Origin: Fibrobacterota bacterium
GTDB taxonomy: Bacteria; Fibrobacterota; Chitinivibrionia; Chitinivibrionales; Chitinispirillaceae
NCBI GenBank assembly: GCA_023459055.1
Contig: JAEWVR010000018.1
Span: forward strand, 124,001-188,000
Direction: 5' to 3'
Length of the DNA: 64,000 nt
Below the pieces are notes generated by a model. It had not been told where the DNA came from and ran no database searches. It was given only the letters and a program-made list of their open reading frames with translations. The translations under genes and the position numbers were made by a program. Shown one piece after another: positions 1 through 9,167 of the stretch (the first letter of the stretch is position 1; each line of letters opens with the position of its first letter).

Positions 1-57
1 ATTCAACTCAACATTACAAACCGTACAGGAATTATGATCCACACCGCTACCGGCTCA

Positions 58-618
58 TCACCTTTTTTCGCTGAGGATGGTATACATTACCATGCAGGTA
101 ATCGCCACAATCAGACCAAATGCAGTCGTATTCATCGCCTCAGCAGTACCGCTTGCAAGCATTGTAGCTTTTTGTGAAGCATCCGTTGCTGCCATTGATC
201 CAAATGATGTCTGTAGTCCGAGAATCGTCCCCAATAGCCCCATAAGCGTCGAGACATTGGCAAGAAGCGATAGATAGTTTATTCGCTTTGAAATCCGGGG
301 AACTTCATGAATAGCCGCTTTTTCAACACCATCCATAATCCTGTCGGGACTTGATCCGCTCACATATCTGTCAAGTGCTGTCTTCAACAACCGATATAAT
401 GGAGCACTTTTTCCATCGACAAGCTTTCGTGCTTCATCAGCCTTGCCTTTGTCAAGTGCTGCAATCATTTTATCAACAATATCGTAACTGTCACCCCGAC
501 AATAAAAGAACAGATAAATCACACGTTCAATTACCAGCGCAACAGCAAATGCCATTACTCCAAGGATAACCCACATAAATGATCCACCATCATGAAACAT
601 TCTTACTACCAGCTCCAT
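58..618 (-). CDS. MotA/TolQ/ExbB-family proton channel subunit
   Basis: Inner-membrane subunit of the TolQ/ExbB/MotA type, which couples proton flow to work at the outer membrane or surface. The 186-residue protein has a membrane segment near residues 12-32, a cytoplasmic stretch, and two more membrane segments near 118-140 and 160-180. The second of these carries the family pattern NVSTLMGLLGTILGL, followed by AFGLIVAI. I start it at the ATG ending at 618 because AAAGGAG lies just upstream; an in-frame extension to 657 has no ribosome site. The protein stops soon after the third membrane segment, so the usual cytoplasmic C-terminal helix of about 20 residues is missing. The partner (ExbD/TolR) would lie beyond the left edge. 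Family is secure; whether it serves Tol, TonB or gliding-type transport is unknown. Confidence 0.85.
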   Translation of the reverse strand: MELVVRMFHDGGSFMWVILGVMAFAVALVIERVIYLFFYCRGDSYDIVDKMIAALDKGKADEARKLVDGKSAPLYRLLKTALDRYVSGSSPDRIMDGVEKAAIHEVPRISKRINYLSLLANVSTLMGLLGTILGLQTSFGSMAATDASQKATMLASGTAEAMNTTAFGLIVAITCMVMYTILSEKR

Positions 619-661
619 ACATTCTCCTTTTTGTAAATCTTTATTTAGTGAAAGCAATACG

Positions 662-976
662 AACGCAAGGATTGTGCCGGTTTTTCCACGATGTAAAACA
701 ACTTTGTCAACTATAGGGAGAACTCAAATAAAATCAATTATATACGAAAATGATTCCGCGAACATTCAGGTGCCGTTGATAGTTGTACTATATTATATTG
801 ATATATCATTTTGGAATGAATACAGGATCTGATATTCTGATATACAGTGTCTCAAATATCAACAACATCAAACAGATACTGTCAGAAGTATACTCCTGAC
901 AGTCAAAAACCTGTGAAAATTCCGATGCGTTATTTTGGATGATATTAGCAGCTGTTTTATTTAAAAAAACACATTG
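662..976. other. intergenic region before TolQ-like gene
   Basis: AT-rich spacer between the coiled-coil gene and the TolQ-like gene. It holds the inverted repeat at 878-903 and a TATAAT-like stretch on the minus strand near 788-798 with no convincing -35 box. No coding potential was seen. Confidence 0.5.
878..903. repeat. perfect 8-bp inverted repeat
   Basis: ACTGTCAG and CTGACAGT arms are separated by 10 bases. There is no T-run on either side in the right orientation, so it is not a classical intrinsic terminator. It lies between the coiled-coil gene and the TolQ-like gene, both on the minus strand, and could be an operator for the latter. Confidence 0.5.
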
Positions 977-2242
977 TCACTCACGCAATCTGGCACGTGC
1001 CTGAGAAAGTGCATTATGAACCTTTTCAAGCGCCATCTTTGCTTTTTTCAGATCGTCACGTTCCTTCGTTAGCAGCTCTGTATTAACAATAAGAATGTCG
1101 CGTTCCTTTGTAATTTCAGTAAGCAACGTGTGCAGACGGGTATTCTCTTTAACATACTCATCAAGCTCACCGGTAAGACGCTCCTCTTCGACTCTGTTTT
1201 CATCAACGATCCGCTGCATCTCAGTCAGTTGCTGTCGCATTTTGACGATTTCCTGCTGTCGATCCTTTTCTTTAATGGTCAGCATCTGGACCATACGGAC
1301 AGCCTGATCCCGTTCCTCTTCAAGCGCCCCCATTTCCAAAAGCATCTCTTCCAGAACTTTTCTTTTTTCATCAAGCAGTGCTTCAACCTGCACAAGTCTT
1401 CCCGATGCTGTTCGTCCATCATTTACCGTACGCGTTAAATCAGCCTTTGCCTCAGCCAGCTCGTTTCGCAGCATTTTCTCCACCTCACGAGATCGTGATA
1501 GCTGAGCTTCAAGATCACTCACCAGACCAAGTACACTTTCTACTGCAAGAGCCGGATCCTCCGGAATCGGCTCTACCCGGACTTCCGGCCGCACTGCATC
1601 AGAAACCTTTCGCTTTACATTTTCCAATCGTATGCGTCGGGCTTCACTATCGTCAATATCAAGCACCGGTGAAGTAGCGGTTTGATTCGTAACTGTACTT
1701 TGTAACCCTGACTGCATTTCGGCTGCTTCACTCTTCAGGTTTTCAACTGATCGAACCGGCTTACTTGCAATGTCGAACTGCGTCGTTACCGCTTTCACCG
1801 AATCGACTGACTGTTCTTTATGAGTTATCTGCTCCTGACGATCCTGTTGATCGAAGCTTTCTTCGTTGCATTTTCCGATTGTCCCGTTTTTTATCAATGT
1901 AGTATCAGGATTGGATACAATATTTTGGTCGACATCATCTGTTGCTTCGGAAGTAGTAACAGATACATCACCCAAAACATCCGTTCTTGTTTCAGAGAGT
2001 ATCTCATCCTCAGCATCGTCAGTAAAGGAATCTTCTGCAGTTGCCTGCGGCTCAGTTATGTTTATGGTATTCAGATTTAAAACTTTGTCCTGCGGATTAG
2101 CTCCTGTCGCGGATATCGCTTTTTCAAGGGCAATATTTGTATCCTCACCCTTCTTTTCCTGTGTTGATCCCGAAACGACAACCATGGTTGGGCGGAGTCG
2201 GGGTTTAAGTTTTGGGACATTGGCATCAAAAGCTTTTCTCAT
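977..2242 (-). CDS. acidic coiled-coil protein downstream of ParA
   Basis: Protein of 421 residues that I do not recognise. Residues 1 to about 220 are low in hydrophobics and rich in D, E, S, T and Q, so probably disordered. Residues about 228 to 421 are an almost continuous heptad-rich coiled coil (for example DLEAQLSRSREVEKML, then many E/K/R/L stretches). There is no signal peptide or membrane segment. The ATG overlaps the stop of the ParA gene by 4 bases and has GGAGG six bases upstream, so the two are translationally coupled. By context it may be the partner or cargo of the ParA ATPase, filling the place a ParB-like or polar-scaffold protein would take. That role is inference. Confidence 0.8.
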   Translation of the reverse strand: MRKAFDANVPKLKPRLRPTMVVVSGSTQEKKGEDTNIALEKAISATGANPQDKVLNLNTINITEPQATAEDSFTDDAEDEILSETRTDVLGDVSVTTSEATDDVDQNIVSNPDTTLIKNGTIGKCNEESFDQQDRQEQITHKEQSVDSVKAVTTQFDIASKPVRSVENLKSEAAEMQSGLQSTVTNQTATSPVLDIDDSEARRIRLENVKRKVSDAVRPEVRVEPIPEDPALAVESVLGLVSDLEAQLSRSREVEKMLRNELAEAKADLTRTVNDGRTASGRLVQVEALLDEKRKVLEEMLLEMGALEEERDQAVRMVQMLTIKEKDRQQEIVKMRQQLTEMQRIVDENRVEEERLTGELDEYVKENTRLHTLLTEITKERDILIVNTELLTKERDDLKKAKMALEKVHNALSQARARLRE

Positions 2243-3198
2243 ACAGCACCTCCGGATGCACTTACCTGTTCTGCGAATCCCGTTTGAATCCGCTCCATAA
2301 CTTCAAGTTGCATTGCTTCAATATCGCAGGCGCCTTTTGAGGTTGGATCAAATCCGAAGATTGGATACCCTTCGCTTGACGACTGTGCGAATTTGGTACA
2401 TTGACGCACGACCGTGTTTAAAAGGTAATCTGCATAATGAGTCCTGAGTGCATCAAGTGCCTCACGAGCAATCTTGAAAGTCTGATTATACGAGTTGACT
2501 ACAATAAATATATGTTCAAGTTGATGTGACAAATCTTCTTCAAGCCCCTGAACGCTTTCAAAAAGGAGTTTAAGACCGTCGTATGACAGAAAATCAGCCA
2601 GAACGGGTACAATCAGATCTTCAGCAGCCATAAGAGCATTAAGGTTAAGAAGCCCAAATGATGGTGGTGCATCCATAACAATAAAATCATATCGTCCCCT
2701 AACCTGCTCAAGCGCGTTACGTAGTCGAAACTCGCGACCCGAAAGCGGCATTAGCGCAAGATCAATAGTACTCATGGAAAGATTTGATGGCACCAGCGAC
2801 AAGCCGGGCATTCCGGTTTCAATAATAACTTCTGAAATCGGGGTTTTACGAATCATAACATCATGAAGTGTATGAGAAAAATCGGATCCCTCCAGACCAA
2901 GGCATTTTGTGGCATGCCCCTGACTGTCAAGATCAAGTACCAGAACCCGATATCCACGTTCCGCGAGTCGAAACGCATAGGATGTGGAAATGCTGGTTTT
3001 CCCGGTTCCACCCTTGAAATTAAGAAAAAGCTGGATACGCGGAGGAAAAGGTTGAGGCACGCGCTTAAGCTTCTCGCGGAGAAGAGTTAAATCACTTAAG
3101 GTATATGACTCTTTTTTCCCGAGGATTTTTTCAATCTGCTTATTCGTGGCATCTGCGACCACTGAAAGTCGCTTTAGACTGTATCGGATTTTATCCAT
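2239..3198 (-). CDS. ParA/Soj/MinD-family ATPase
   Basis: P-loop ATPase of the ParA/MinD superfamily, which forms ATP-dependent dimers on DNA or membranes to position chromosomes, plasmids or protein clusters. In the 319 residues, the deviant Walker A box KGGTGKT is at 62-68, the DLDSQGH segment (Walker A') at 89-95, and Walker B DFIVMDAPPS at 171-180. A helical, basic N-terminal extension of about 55 residues precedes the ATPase fold, as in ParA proteins that bind a partner or DNA there. AAAGGAA lies upstream of the ATG. No parB-like gene or parS-like repeats are visible nearby. The neighbours are a HEAT/coiled-coil gene 80 bases upstream and a coiled-coil gene overlapping downstream, which suggests a protein-positioning set rather than chromosome partition. 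Confidence 0.9.
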   Translation of the reverse strand: MDKIRYSLKRLSVVADATNKQIEKILGKKESYTLSDLTLLREKLKRVPQPFPPRIQLFLNFKGGTGKTSISTSYAFRLAERGYRVLVLDLDSQGHATKCLGLEGSDFSHTLHDVMIRKTPISEVIIETGMPGLSLVPSNLSMSTIDLALMPLSGREFRLRNALEQVRGRYDFIVMDAPPSFGLLNLNALMAAEDLIVPVLADFLSYDGLKLLFESVQGLEEDLSHQLEHIFIVVNSYNQTFKIAREALDALRTHYADYLLNTVVRQCTKFAQSSSEGYPIFGFDPTSKGACDIEAMQLEVMERIQTGFAEQVSASGGAV

Positions 3199-3278
3199 GG
3201 CATTTCCTTTAAACTAACACAATGCCTCCACATGGCATTACTTGTGCTTCTTAATAGTATATTTTTCATGCATACCTG

Positions 3279-4904
3279 CTAACTCATAAAGAATCGCAAA
3301 CCGCGCTGTGATATCAATCCCTGTTGCAAGAGTATTGACAACGATTCCGAAACTGAAATCAATTCTGAACCGGTGAGCTCAGACAGTTCTTCAGCGGTGC
3401 GACCTCGCAACGATATTCGTATTTCATTGAGTAGCGATACTTCCAGTGCTGAAGACATTCCTCCGGAAGCGGGTTCTGTTATCATCATCTCAGGGAGCTC
3501 TTCAGTAGTAATTGTATCAGTAATATCTGATTTATCCGGTTTCGGAGCTGGAGCAATGACTGGTGGATGAGTCTCCGTTCGTTGTCCAATTATTGATGGT
3601 CTGATAGCTGACACAGTGTTTTGCGGTTCCTGAATTACTGCCTGATGCAATACGCCCTCCCCCAGCCTGTTTAGTTTATCGGTGATTCGCCTAACTGTAC
3701 GGCGACGCTGAACAGGGGATGCGTCCGGATCTATCACCTCTCCAGACCAGCGCGTAACAGCATCAGCAGCGCATCGACGTACTGCTGTTTCCTGATGGTT
3801 CAGTGCTTTTGTTAATGCTGATTGAGCCTGAATATCCGGTCTTCCGGATAGTGCCTGCGCGGCAATTCGGGCAACGCCGGGATCAGGATCAGATATCATC
3901 GAAGTCAGAGTGTTGGTTGCAATGGCAGTAGTCATGAAACTCAAAAGCAGTACCGCCCGACGACGTACCAGAGGACTCGGATCATTAAGTGTTCCCACGA
4001 GTACTGATTCTGCATGCTCTTTTGCAAGAGCAGCAGTTGCATCAAGAGCTGCAACGCGAACTTCCGGATGCGGGTCTGCAATCTCACGAATGACCTGAGT
4101 TACAGCGGATGAATCACCAATTGATGCGAGTGTATTAAGCAGAACTACTTTAACTCCAGGATCGCTCTCGTGGTTAAGCGCTGCAACAATCTGTGGTGCT
4201 GCTGCATGAGATCCGAGTGCACGTAAACATTCTGCAGCTCGTTTGCGACGCTCAGGATCTAAACAAGCCAGCTCCTCAGTTGAACGATCATAAAGGGTAC
4301 TCTCCGTTCTTGTAGTAAACAGTTCTTTTCCTTGCCCGGATCCGGTTGTTGCCACACTTAACCTTCCGGCTTTTTCGAATTGGTCAGCAAGCGTAGCAAC
4401 TGTCGAAACTGAACTGGAAGAATGTACAATATCTTCTTCATCTATTGTAATACCCGCTTTTTGCGCTGCAATCTTCCACAGTTTGAGCTGTTCAATTTTT
4501 TCACGCATTTCAGCAATAAAACCAGCTAATGCAGCAAGATCTGTCTGCTCACCCTGATTGTCGTGATCAGTTTCTCCAGGAGTGCTGGCAACTTGTGCCC
4601 GTTCAACAAATCCTGCAAGAAATTGTTCACGCTCAGCTTCAAGCAAACGAACCCTCTCCTCGAGTTCAATAATGTTTGATTTCATGGTGGTTATGGAACT
4701 GCGGGCTTGTGCCAAATGCATTTCAAGTTCTACTTCACGGGCACGTACTGCCGCATTCACTTCTTTCTCACGAAGCACAGCAGCTCTTTCAACCGCCAAT
4801 TCAGAAGTGAGCTGTGAGACCCGGCACTCGAAAAAAACAATCTTTTCCAGAGCCCCGCGCAGAAACTCCTCCGGACCACCTTTTACAACGAAATTTTCTG
4901 CCAC
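3279..4904 (-). CDS. HEAT-repeat protein with N-terminal coiled coil
   Basis: 541-residue soluble protein. Residues about 15-100 form a coiled coil with many A, E and R residues. About five HEAT-type helical repeats run from roughly 225 to 395 (motifs such as ALNHESDPGVKVVLLNTL and IADPHPEVRVAALDATAAL). After a Pro/Thr-rich linker, the last 55 residues look like a winged-helix-type bundle (LSELTGSELISVSESLSILL). HEAT repeats are protein-binding scaffolds; no enzyme motif is visible. The start is GTG at 4904, chosen because GGAGG lies five bases upstream. It is the first gene of a set with the ParA and coiled-coil genes. It may act as an adaptor in that system, which is inference. Confidence 0.8.
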   Translation of the reverse strand: MAENFVVKGGPEEFLRGALEKIVFFECRVSQLTSELAVERAAVLREKEVNAAVRAREVELEMHLAQARSSITTMKSNIIELEERVRLLEAEREQFLAGFVERAQVASTPGETDHDNQGEQTDLAALAGFIAEMREKIEQLKLWKIAAQKAGITIDEEDIVHSSSSVSTVATLADQFEKAGRLSVATTGSGQGKELFTTRTESTLYDRSTEELACLDPERRKRAAECLRALGSHAAAPQIVAALNHESDPGVKVVLLNTLASIGDSSAVTQVIREIADPHPEVRVAALDATAALAKEHAESVLVGTLNDPSPLVRRRAVLLLSFMTTAIATNTLTSMISDPDPGVARIAAQALSGRPDIQAQSALTKALNHQETAVRRCAADAVTRWSGEVIDPDASPVQRRRTVRRITDKLNRLGEGVLHQAVIQEPQNTVSAIRPSIIGQRTETHPPVIAPAPKPDKSDITDTITTEELPEMMITEPASGGMSSALEVSLLNEIRISLRGRTAEELSELTGSELISVSESLSILLQQGLISQRGLRFFMS

Positions 4905-5078
4905 TACACCTCCAGCAAATACTAGAGAAAATAGATACCATGGTGGCAGTTTTGCAAGCAGGGAAGAGAAAAAACGCCATTTTTCGTTTTACTATTTCTC
5001 TCCCTGAAAAGATACCTGAATAAATTTGCAATGAATGGTCAGCATATCTGCGGATTGCATATTCCTGATAACACCGTA

Positions 5079-6932
5079 TTACTGTATCATTATTGGAAGT
5101 GATGATAGCACAGTGCCAGATACAGAAAGTTGACAGATATACTTTCCTGCAGCTGATGTTTTGGTAAGAGCTCTGAGCTCTTTTTTAAGATCAATGGCGT
5201 ATTTAGTATTTTCTTTACAATTACGATTGATTATTTGTAATACCTGCCGCCCGCTGACATCGTACAGTGCGATTTTTACCGGAGAATAGGCAAACTGCCC
5301 CTGAGTAACACCAAAAGTAATCCTGCCGGTACGTGCATCATATGCAAGCGTAGTAGAGTTTAATACATTATGTGCCATCACCGATGTTGTCAGTGCACCA
5401 AGTGAGAAGGTCATTGTATCATTAACAGCACTAACGTTGGCGACTTTTAAACCGGATTTTGATCCATTGTGGAAATTTGCATTAGGTGTCGTTGAGTCAT
5501 TAAATTTCGCGACATTATTCGCTCTGAACAGATCACCGATATTACCATTATTCCTCTTAAGCTCCAGATCATTTTTTCCATCAGCCTGTTCAGGTACAAC
5601 AAAATCATTCTTGCCTGCATCTGTATTATCACCGGCTTTATCAACATGCCAGATAATAAGGCCGCTATCGGGAAGTGTTGCATTTCGACCGGTCCGCCTG
5701 CGTGCTTCAATAACAAACATCTCCTTTGACGAGGTGGAACTGGTGCCGGAATAGACAAGCGCATTCTTTAAATCTGCCGGTAATTTATAGACAGTACCAG
5801 AAGGATCATTACTGATCTCTTTTAGCGTGACCCACCCCATCAGACTTCTGAAATATGCGTTCGGAGGAACGGGATTTGTACTGCCGTTTACACACATGAC
5901 ATCATAACCGCCAGCACCATTCGAACTGCCATCATAGGCATAAAGGTCTTTCCATTTGCAAAGCATATGTCCGTTTTCATGAACAAATGTTCCAATTGTC
6001 AACGCACGGCCAATTGATGACATCTGATAAGAAATCACATTTACCCCGTTGACAGAGAAACGTGTCGAACCGCTGTGAGGCCACAGCCCCTGCGCCCAGC
6101 CTGCTGATGGTGATCCGGCGTAAAGGAAATTAACTGCAGTAAGCGTTTTCGTTGTTGTACCACTATACGATCCCTTACTGAAATCAAAAGAACCTTCGTT
6201 TTTCATTTTTGTCAAAATTTCATTAATCAGTTCATACGCCCCGGCATAGCCGCTGCCATCAGTGCGGTCATAATATGATTTATCGTTTTTAGCGGTGACA
6301 AACTGTGAAACAAGATTGATATATGTCAATTTACCATTTGAGACATCATAAAAATACTCCTTGACCGAACCATTATTGCGGTTTGCCTTATATCCGGTCG
6401 CATTAACAAAGGCACTTATAGAGTCATACGGAATCTCAGTTTTTTGATTCGGGAAATCAATTAACACGGTAATTCCCCAGACGGTATCTCCAAGTGCTGC
6501 TGTTTTTCCAAGGCCAAGCGGTTTTGTGTCCTGCACCATTTCCTGAGCATTCAACTCTGCGATTTTTTGTGCCCGTAGTTTCTGTGCAGCCTGAGGATCG
6601 ATCCTCAGATGTTGTTGGATTGTTGATGGCAATGATTGTGCTTTTCCGAGCGCACCAGCATTTTTGTAGATTATTCCGGTCGATATAAATTGTTGATTAT
6701 CATCTGATACTTTTGCATAACAGATCCACTGCGTTTGCGGATCACGAATAAGTGTGTACCCATCCGGAGATTCAACGTCCTGATAGAATTCATCTCCGTT
6801 AACAATGACACTTACCATTGAACCATCCGGTTGGCGCAACTCTGCGGGTTCGTTCCAGAGTGGTGCTGCATTGAGTAACGAAACTATAGCGATAGCCGAA
6901 AGGAGTACTTTTTTGAGGATAGTACTATGCAT
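5079..6932 (-). CDS. secreted M6-family metalloprotease
   Basis: Zinc metallopeptidase of the M6 (immune inhibitor A-like) family, secreted. The 617-residue protein starts with a Sec signal peptide (about residues 1-22, ending LLNAAP). A propeptide-like region with the SPDGYTLI motif follows. The catalytic domain carries HENGH at 318-322, the HExxH variant where E is the general base and both H bind zinc. Residues about 545-617 form a C-terminal beta domain (VKIALYDVSGRQVLQI, ending with GKYICQLSVSGTV) resembling FlgD-like or type IX secretion type A tails. The next gene upstream, glgA, is divergent. Substrate is unknown; extracellular nutrition is likely. Confidence 0.88.
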   Translation of the reverse strand: MHSTILKKVLLSAIAIVSLLNAAPLWNEPAELRQPDGSMVSVIVNGDEFYQDVESPDGYTLIRDPQTQWICYAKVSDDNQQFISTGIIYKNAGALGKAQSLPSTIQQHLRIDPQAAQKLRAQKIAELNAQEMVQDTKPLGLGKTAALGDTVWGITVLIDFPNQKTEIPYDSISAFVNATGYKANRNNGSVKEYFYDVSNGKLTYINLVSQFVTAKNDKSYYDRTDGSGYAGAYELINEILTKMKNEGSFDFSKGSYSGTTTKTLTAVNFLYAGSPSAGWAQGLWPHSGSTRFSVNGVNVISYQMSSIGRALTIGTFVHENGHMLCKWKDLYAYDGSSNGAGGYDVMCVNGSTNPVPPNAYFRSLMGWVTLKEISNDPSGTVYKLPADLKNALVYSGTSSTSSKEMFVIEARRRTGRNATLPDSGLIIWHVDKAGDNTDAGKNDFVVPEQADGKNDLELKRNNGNIGDLFRANNVAKFNDSTTPNANFHNGSKSGLKVANVSAVNDTMTFSLGALTTSVMAHNVLNSTTLAYDARTGRITFGVTQGQFAYSPVKIALYDVSGRQVLQIINRNCKENTKYAIDLKKELRALTKTSAAGKYICQLSVSGTVLSSLPIMIQ

Positions 6933-7238
6933 TTGCCCTGCCTCTTTAAATTGATATTGATTGCATCGTCTCCATTACGCCTTGAAAAGCCCCATATTTA
7001 TTCAATATAACTAAACAGGCAGAACTTTGCTGACTTATTTATCATTTATTGATACACCTTCATATCGCATTGTTATCTATATTGTTACACACGTTGAATG
7101 TATATACTGGTTTAATGAGGAATTAGTATTCAACTTACGATTATAGTTATTCTTTTTTAACTACTAAACGACCAATTTGAGGATTATCATTATATATATT
7201 AATGTATTAAACGTTATTTATCATATTCCGGAGAATTC
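6933..7238. other. divergent intergenic region, M6 protease / glgA
   Basis: About 300 AT-rich bases between divergent genes. It should hold both promoters, but I see no -35/-10 pair that stands out. CGGAGAA at 7228-7234 is the glgA ribosome site. Confidence 0.45.
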
Positions 7239-8768
7239 ATGCGCAAACTTGAAAAAGCTGGACCCCAAAAACTGAATATTCTGATTATTGCATCAGAAAT
7301 GGAGCCGTATGCTAAAGCAGGCGGTCTCGCTGATGTGGCATCATCACTTGCCCGTGCCTTAAAAGATCGGGGACACGATGTTCGTGTGGTAATTCCCAAA
7401 TACAGTCAGATAGCAACATCACGACTCGAGCTCAAAGAAGCCGTACAACCGATGGGTGTCTGGATGGGCAACACGGAAGAATGGTGTGCTGCGTATAGAT
7501 TAATTGACAATTACGGCGTTCCGGTGTACTTCATTGATCACAGCCTCTATTTTCAGCGGGAGGGTCTCTACCATAACCATCTTATGCATGATTATGATGA
7601 CAACCCGGTGCGATTTGGATTCTTTTCCCGTGCTGCATTACAGCTTTGTAAAGACATCGGGTTTAGACCTGATATCATCCATGTCAACGACTGGCAATCT
7701 GCGCTGGCAGCTGCATACCTCAAAATCTGGCACTGGAATGATACTATTCTTGGCACGGCAGCATCAGTACTTACAATACATAATATTGCATATCAGGGAA
7801 TCTATTCCAAACACCACGTAGATTATCTTGGGCTTGGTTGGCACAATTTTACAGAAGAAAAAATGGAGACATTTGACAGAATAAACCTTCTGAAAGCAGG
7901 TATTTACTATGCCGACATGATCACAACTGTCAGTCCAACGTTTGCAAAAGATATCATATCGCCGCACGGCGGCTTTGGGCTTGCTCCCTATTTGTCAAAC
8001 AGATCACATCATCTGTGTGGTATTGTAAATGGCATTGATACCAATGTATGGAATCCTCAGACCGATGAGCTTATCCCTCACAACTATTCATCATCAAACC
8101 TGAGAGGGAAATCACTCTGTAAAAAAGCCCTGCAAAAACGCTTTCATCTGAACGTTGATCATTCTGTACCAGTCATTGGTATTATCGGGCGATTTGTTGA
8201 GCAGAAGGGTTTTCATATTCTTGCTGAGTCAATTTGCGGTATACTTGATACTATGAATGTTCAGTTTGCAATTCTGGGAAGCGGTGAACATGATCTTCAG
8301 AATTTCTTTATCAATCTGCCATCACGGTACAGCGGTAAAGCCGGATCATTTATCGGTTTTGATAACGAGCGGGCACATCTGATCGAAGCCGGTGCAGACT
8401 TCTTTTTGATGCCCTCACTGTTTGAACCATGTGGGCTCAACCAGCTCTACTCACAGCGATATGGCACTATTCCGATTGTTCGTGCAACAGGCGGCCTTAA
8501 TGATACTGTCGAGAATTTCAACGAACAAACCGGATGCGGCAGTGGTTTTAAATTCAATGACCCCACCCCCGACGCCCTCTACCATACAGTCAAGTGGGCA
8601 CTTTCAATCTACGAAAAGAAGCCATCACAATTTAAAACGATGATCAAACGGGTAATGGACCTCGACCTGTCCTGGAAAAAAAGTGCACAACAATACGAAA
8701 ATATTTACACAAGGGCAATACAGAAAAAACAATATGAAGAGCAGGGGTACCGATCATATTATTGGTAG
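7239..8768 (+). CDS. glgA: glycogen synthase (ADP-glucose:glucan glucosyltransferase, GT5)
   Basis: Transfers glucose from ADP-glucose to the non-reducing end of alpha-1,4-glucan in glycogen synthesis (cytoplasm). The 509-residue length is normal for bacterial GlgA. The sugar-nucleotide loop KAGGLADV is at residues 26-33, and the C-terminal GT-B signature FEPCGLNQLYSQRYG is near 393-407, with the family TGGLNDTV following. CGGAGAA precedes the ATG. It stands alone; the likely branching enzyme (GH57) lies at 31001-32650. The stop codon directly abuts a dispersed palindrome at 8769-8788. No glgB or glgC is adjacent. Confidence 0.96.
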   Translation: MRKLEKAGPQKLNILIIASEMEPYAKAGGLADVASSLARALKDRGHDVRVVIPKYSQIATSRLELKEAVQPMGVWMGNTEEWCAAYRLIDNYGVPVYFIDHSLYFQREGLYHNHLMHDYDDNPVRFGFFSRAALQLCKDIGFRPDIIHVNDWQSALAAAYLKIWHWNDTILGTAASVLTIHNIAYQGIYSKHHVDYLGLGWHNFTEEKMETFDRINLLKAGIYYADMITTVSPTFAKDIISPHGGFGLAPYLSNRSHHLCGIVNGIDTNVWNPQTDELIPHNYSSSNLRGKSLCKKALQKRFHLNVDHSVPVIGIIGRFVEQKGFHILAESICGILDTMNVQFAILGSGEHDLQNFFINLPSRYSGKAGSFIGFDNERAHLIEAGADFFLMPSLFEPCGLNQLYSQRYGTIPIVRATGGLNDTVENFNEQTGCGSGFKFNDPTPDALYHTVKWALSIYEKKPSQFKTMIKRVMDLDLSWKKSAQQYENIYTRAIQKKQYEEQGYRSYYW

Positions 8769-8788
8769 GGGCGAATCATTATTCGCCC
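8769..8788. repeat. dispersed palindrome, family A (copy 1)
   Basis: GGGCGAAT, a 4-base loop CATT, then ATTCGCCC: a perfect 8-bp stem. It begins on the base after the glgA stop codon TAG, and the wider match GTAGGGGCGAAT shares the stop. Other copies lie at 18754-18836 and 33662-33681. It may end transcripts or protect their 3' ends, though no T-run follows. Confidence 0.8.
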
Positions 8789-8825
8789 GTACGGATATTT
8801 TAAGATCATTCACCCCTGCTACAGA

Positions 8826-8999
8826 TTACGCCTGGGCATCAAAATTTCCGCCTTTTCCAATCTCAGCACCTACAGCCTGACCCACCGTAAATTTCATCAA
8901 TTTTTCTGCGGCCTCCACAGATTTCTGTGTTGCCTGCATCAGGATCGCATTAACCGCATCCACATTCCCGCCACCACCACGCACACCTTCAACACTCAT
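8826..8999 (-). CDS. 57-residue protein, possibly YjfB-like motility peptide
   Basis: Short gene read from the sequence: ATG at 8997-8999, TAA at 8826-8828, with AGGAGG six bases before the start, a very strong ribosome site. The peptide begins MSVEGVRGGGGNVDAV and then has one amphipathic helix (AILMQATQKSVEAAEKLMKF) and a Gly-rich tail. Size and layout resemble the small YjfB/putative motility protein family, whose role is poorly known. It lies between glgA (convergent) and the LamG-like gene. Coding status is supported by the ribosome site and clean composition; the family call is tentative. Confidence 0.65.
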   Translation of the reverse strand: MSVEGVRGGGGNVDAVNAILMQATQKSVEAAEKLMKFTVGQAVGAEIGKGGNFDAQA

Positions 9000-9122
9000 C
9001 TATTCCTCCTGAAAATTATGAACAAAATCCCTTCGAAGTATTTATCGGCAGAATTATGAACAACTTTAGGAAAAAGTGCATATGAGCACAGGATAAACCC
9101 TAATTCAATATTGACAATGTAT

Positions 9123-9146
9123 GCCTCAGTTGTTACACATTGAGGC
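9123..9146 (-). terminator. possible terminator after LamG-like gene
   Basis: GCCTCA and TGAGGC arms with a 12-base loop lie 20 bases beyond the stop of the secreted LamG-like gene. Only a weak U-rich stretch follows on the minus strand, so this is a tentative terminator. Confidence 0.35.
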
Positions 9147-9167
9147 TATACACTTACTACAAACACA

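Noticed and set aside
1866..2300. 144-codon plus-strand frame across the coiled-coil and ParA genes
   Set aside because: Antisense shadow of two well-supported genes with their own ribosome sites.
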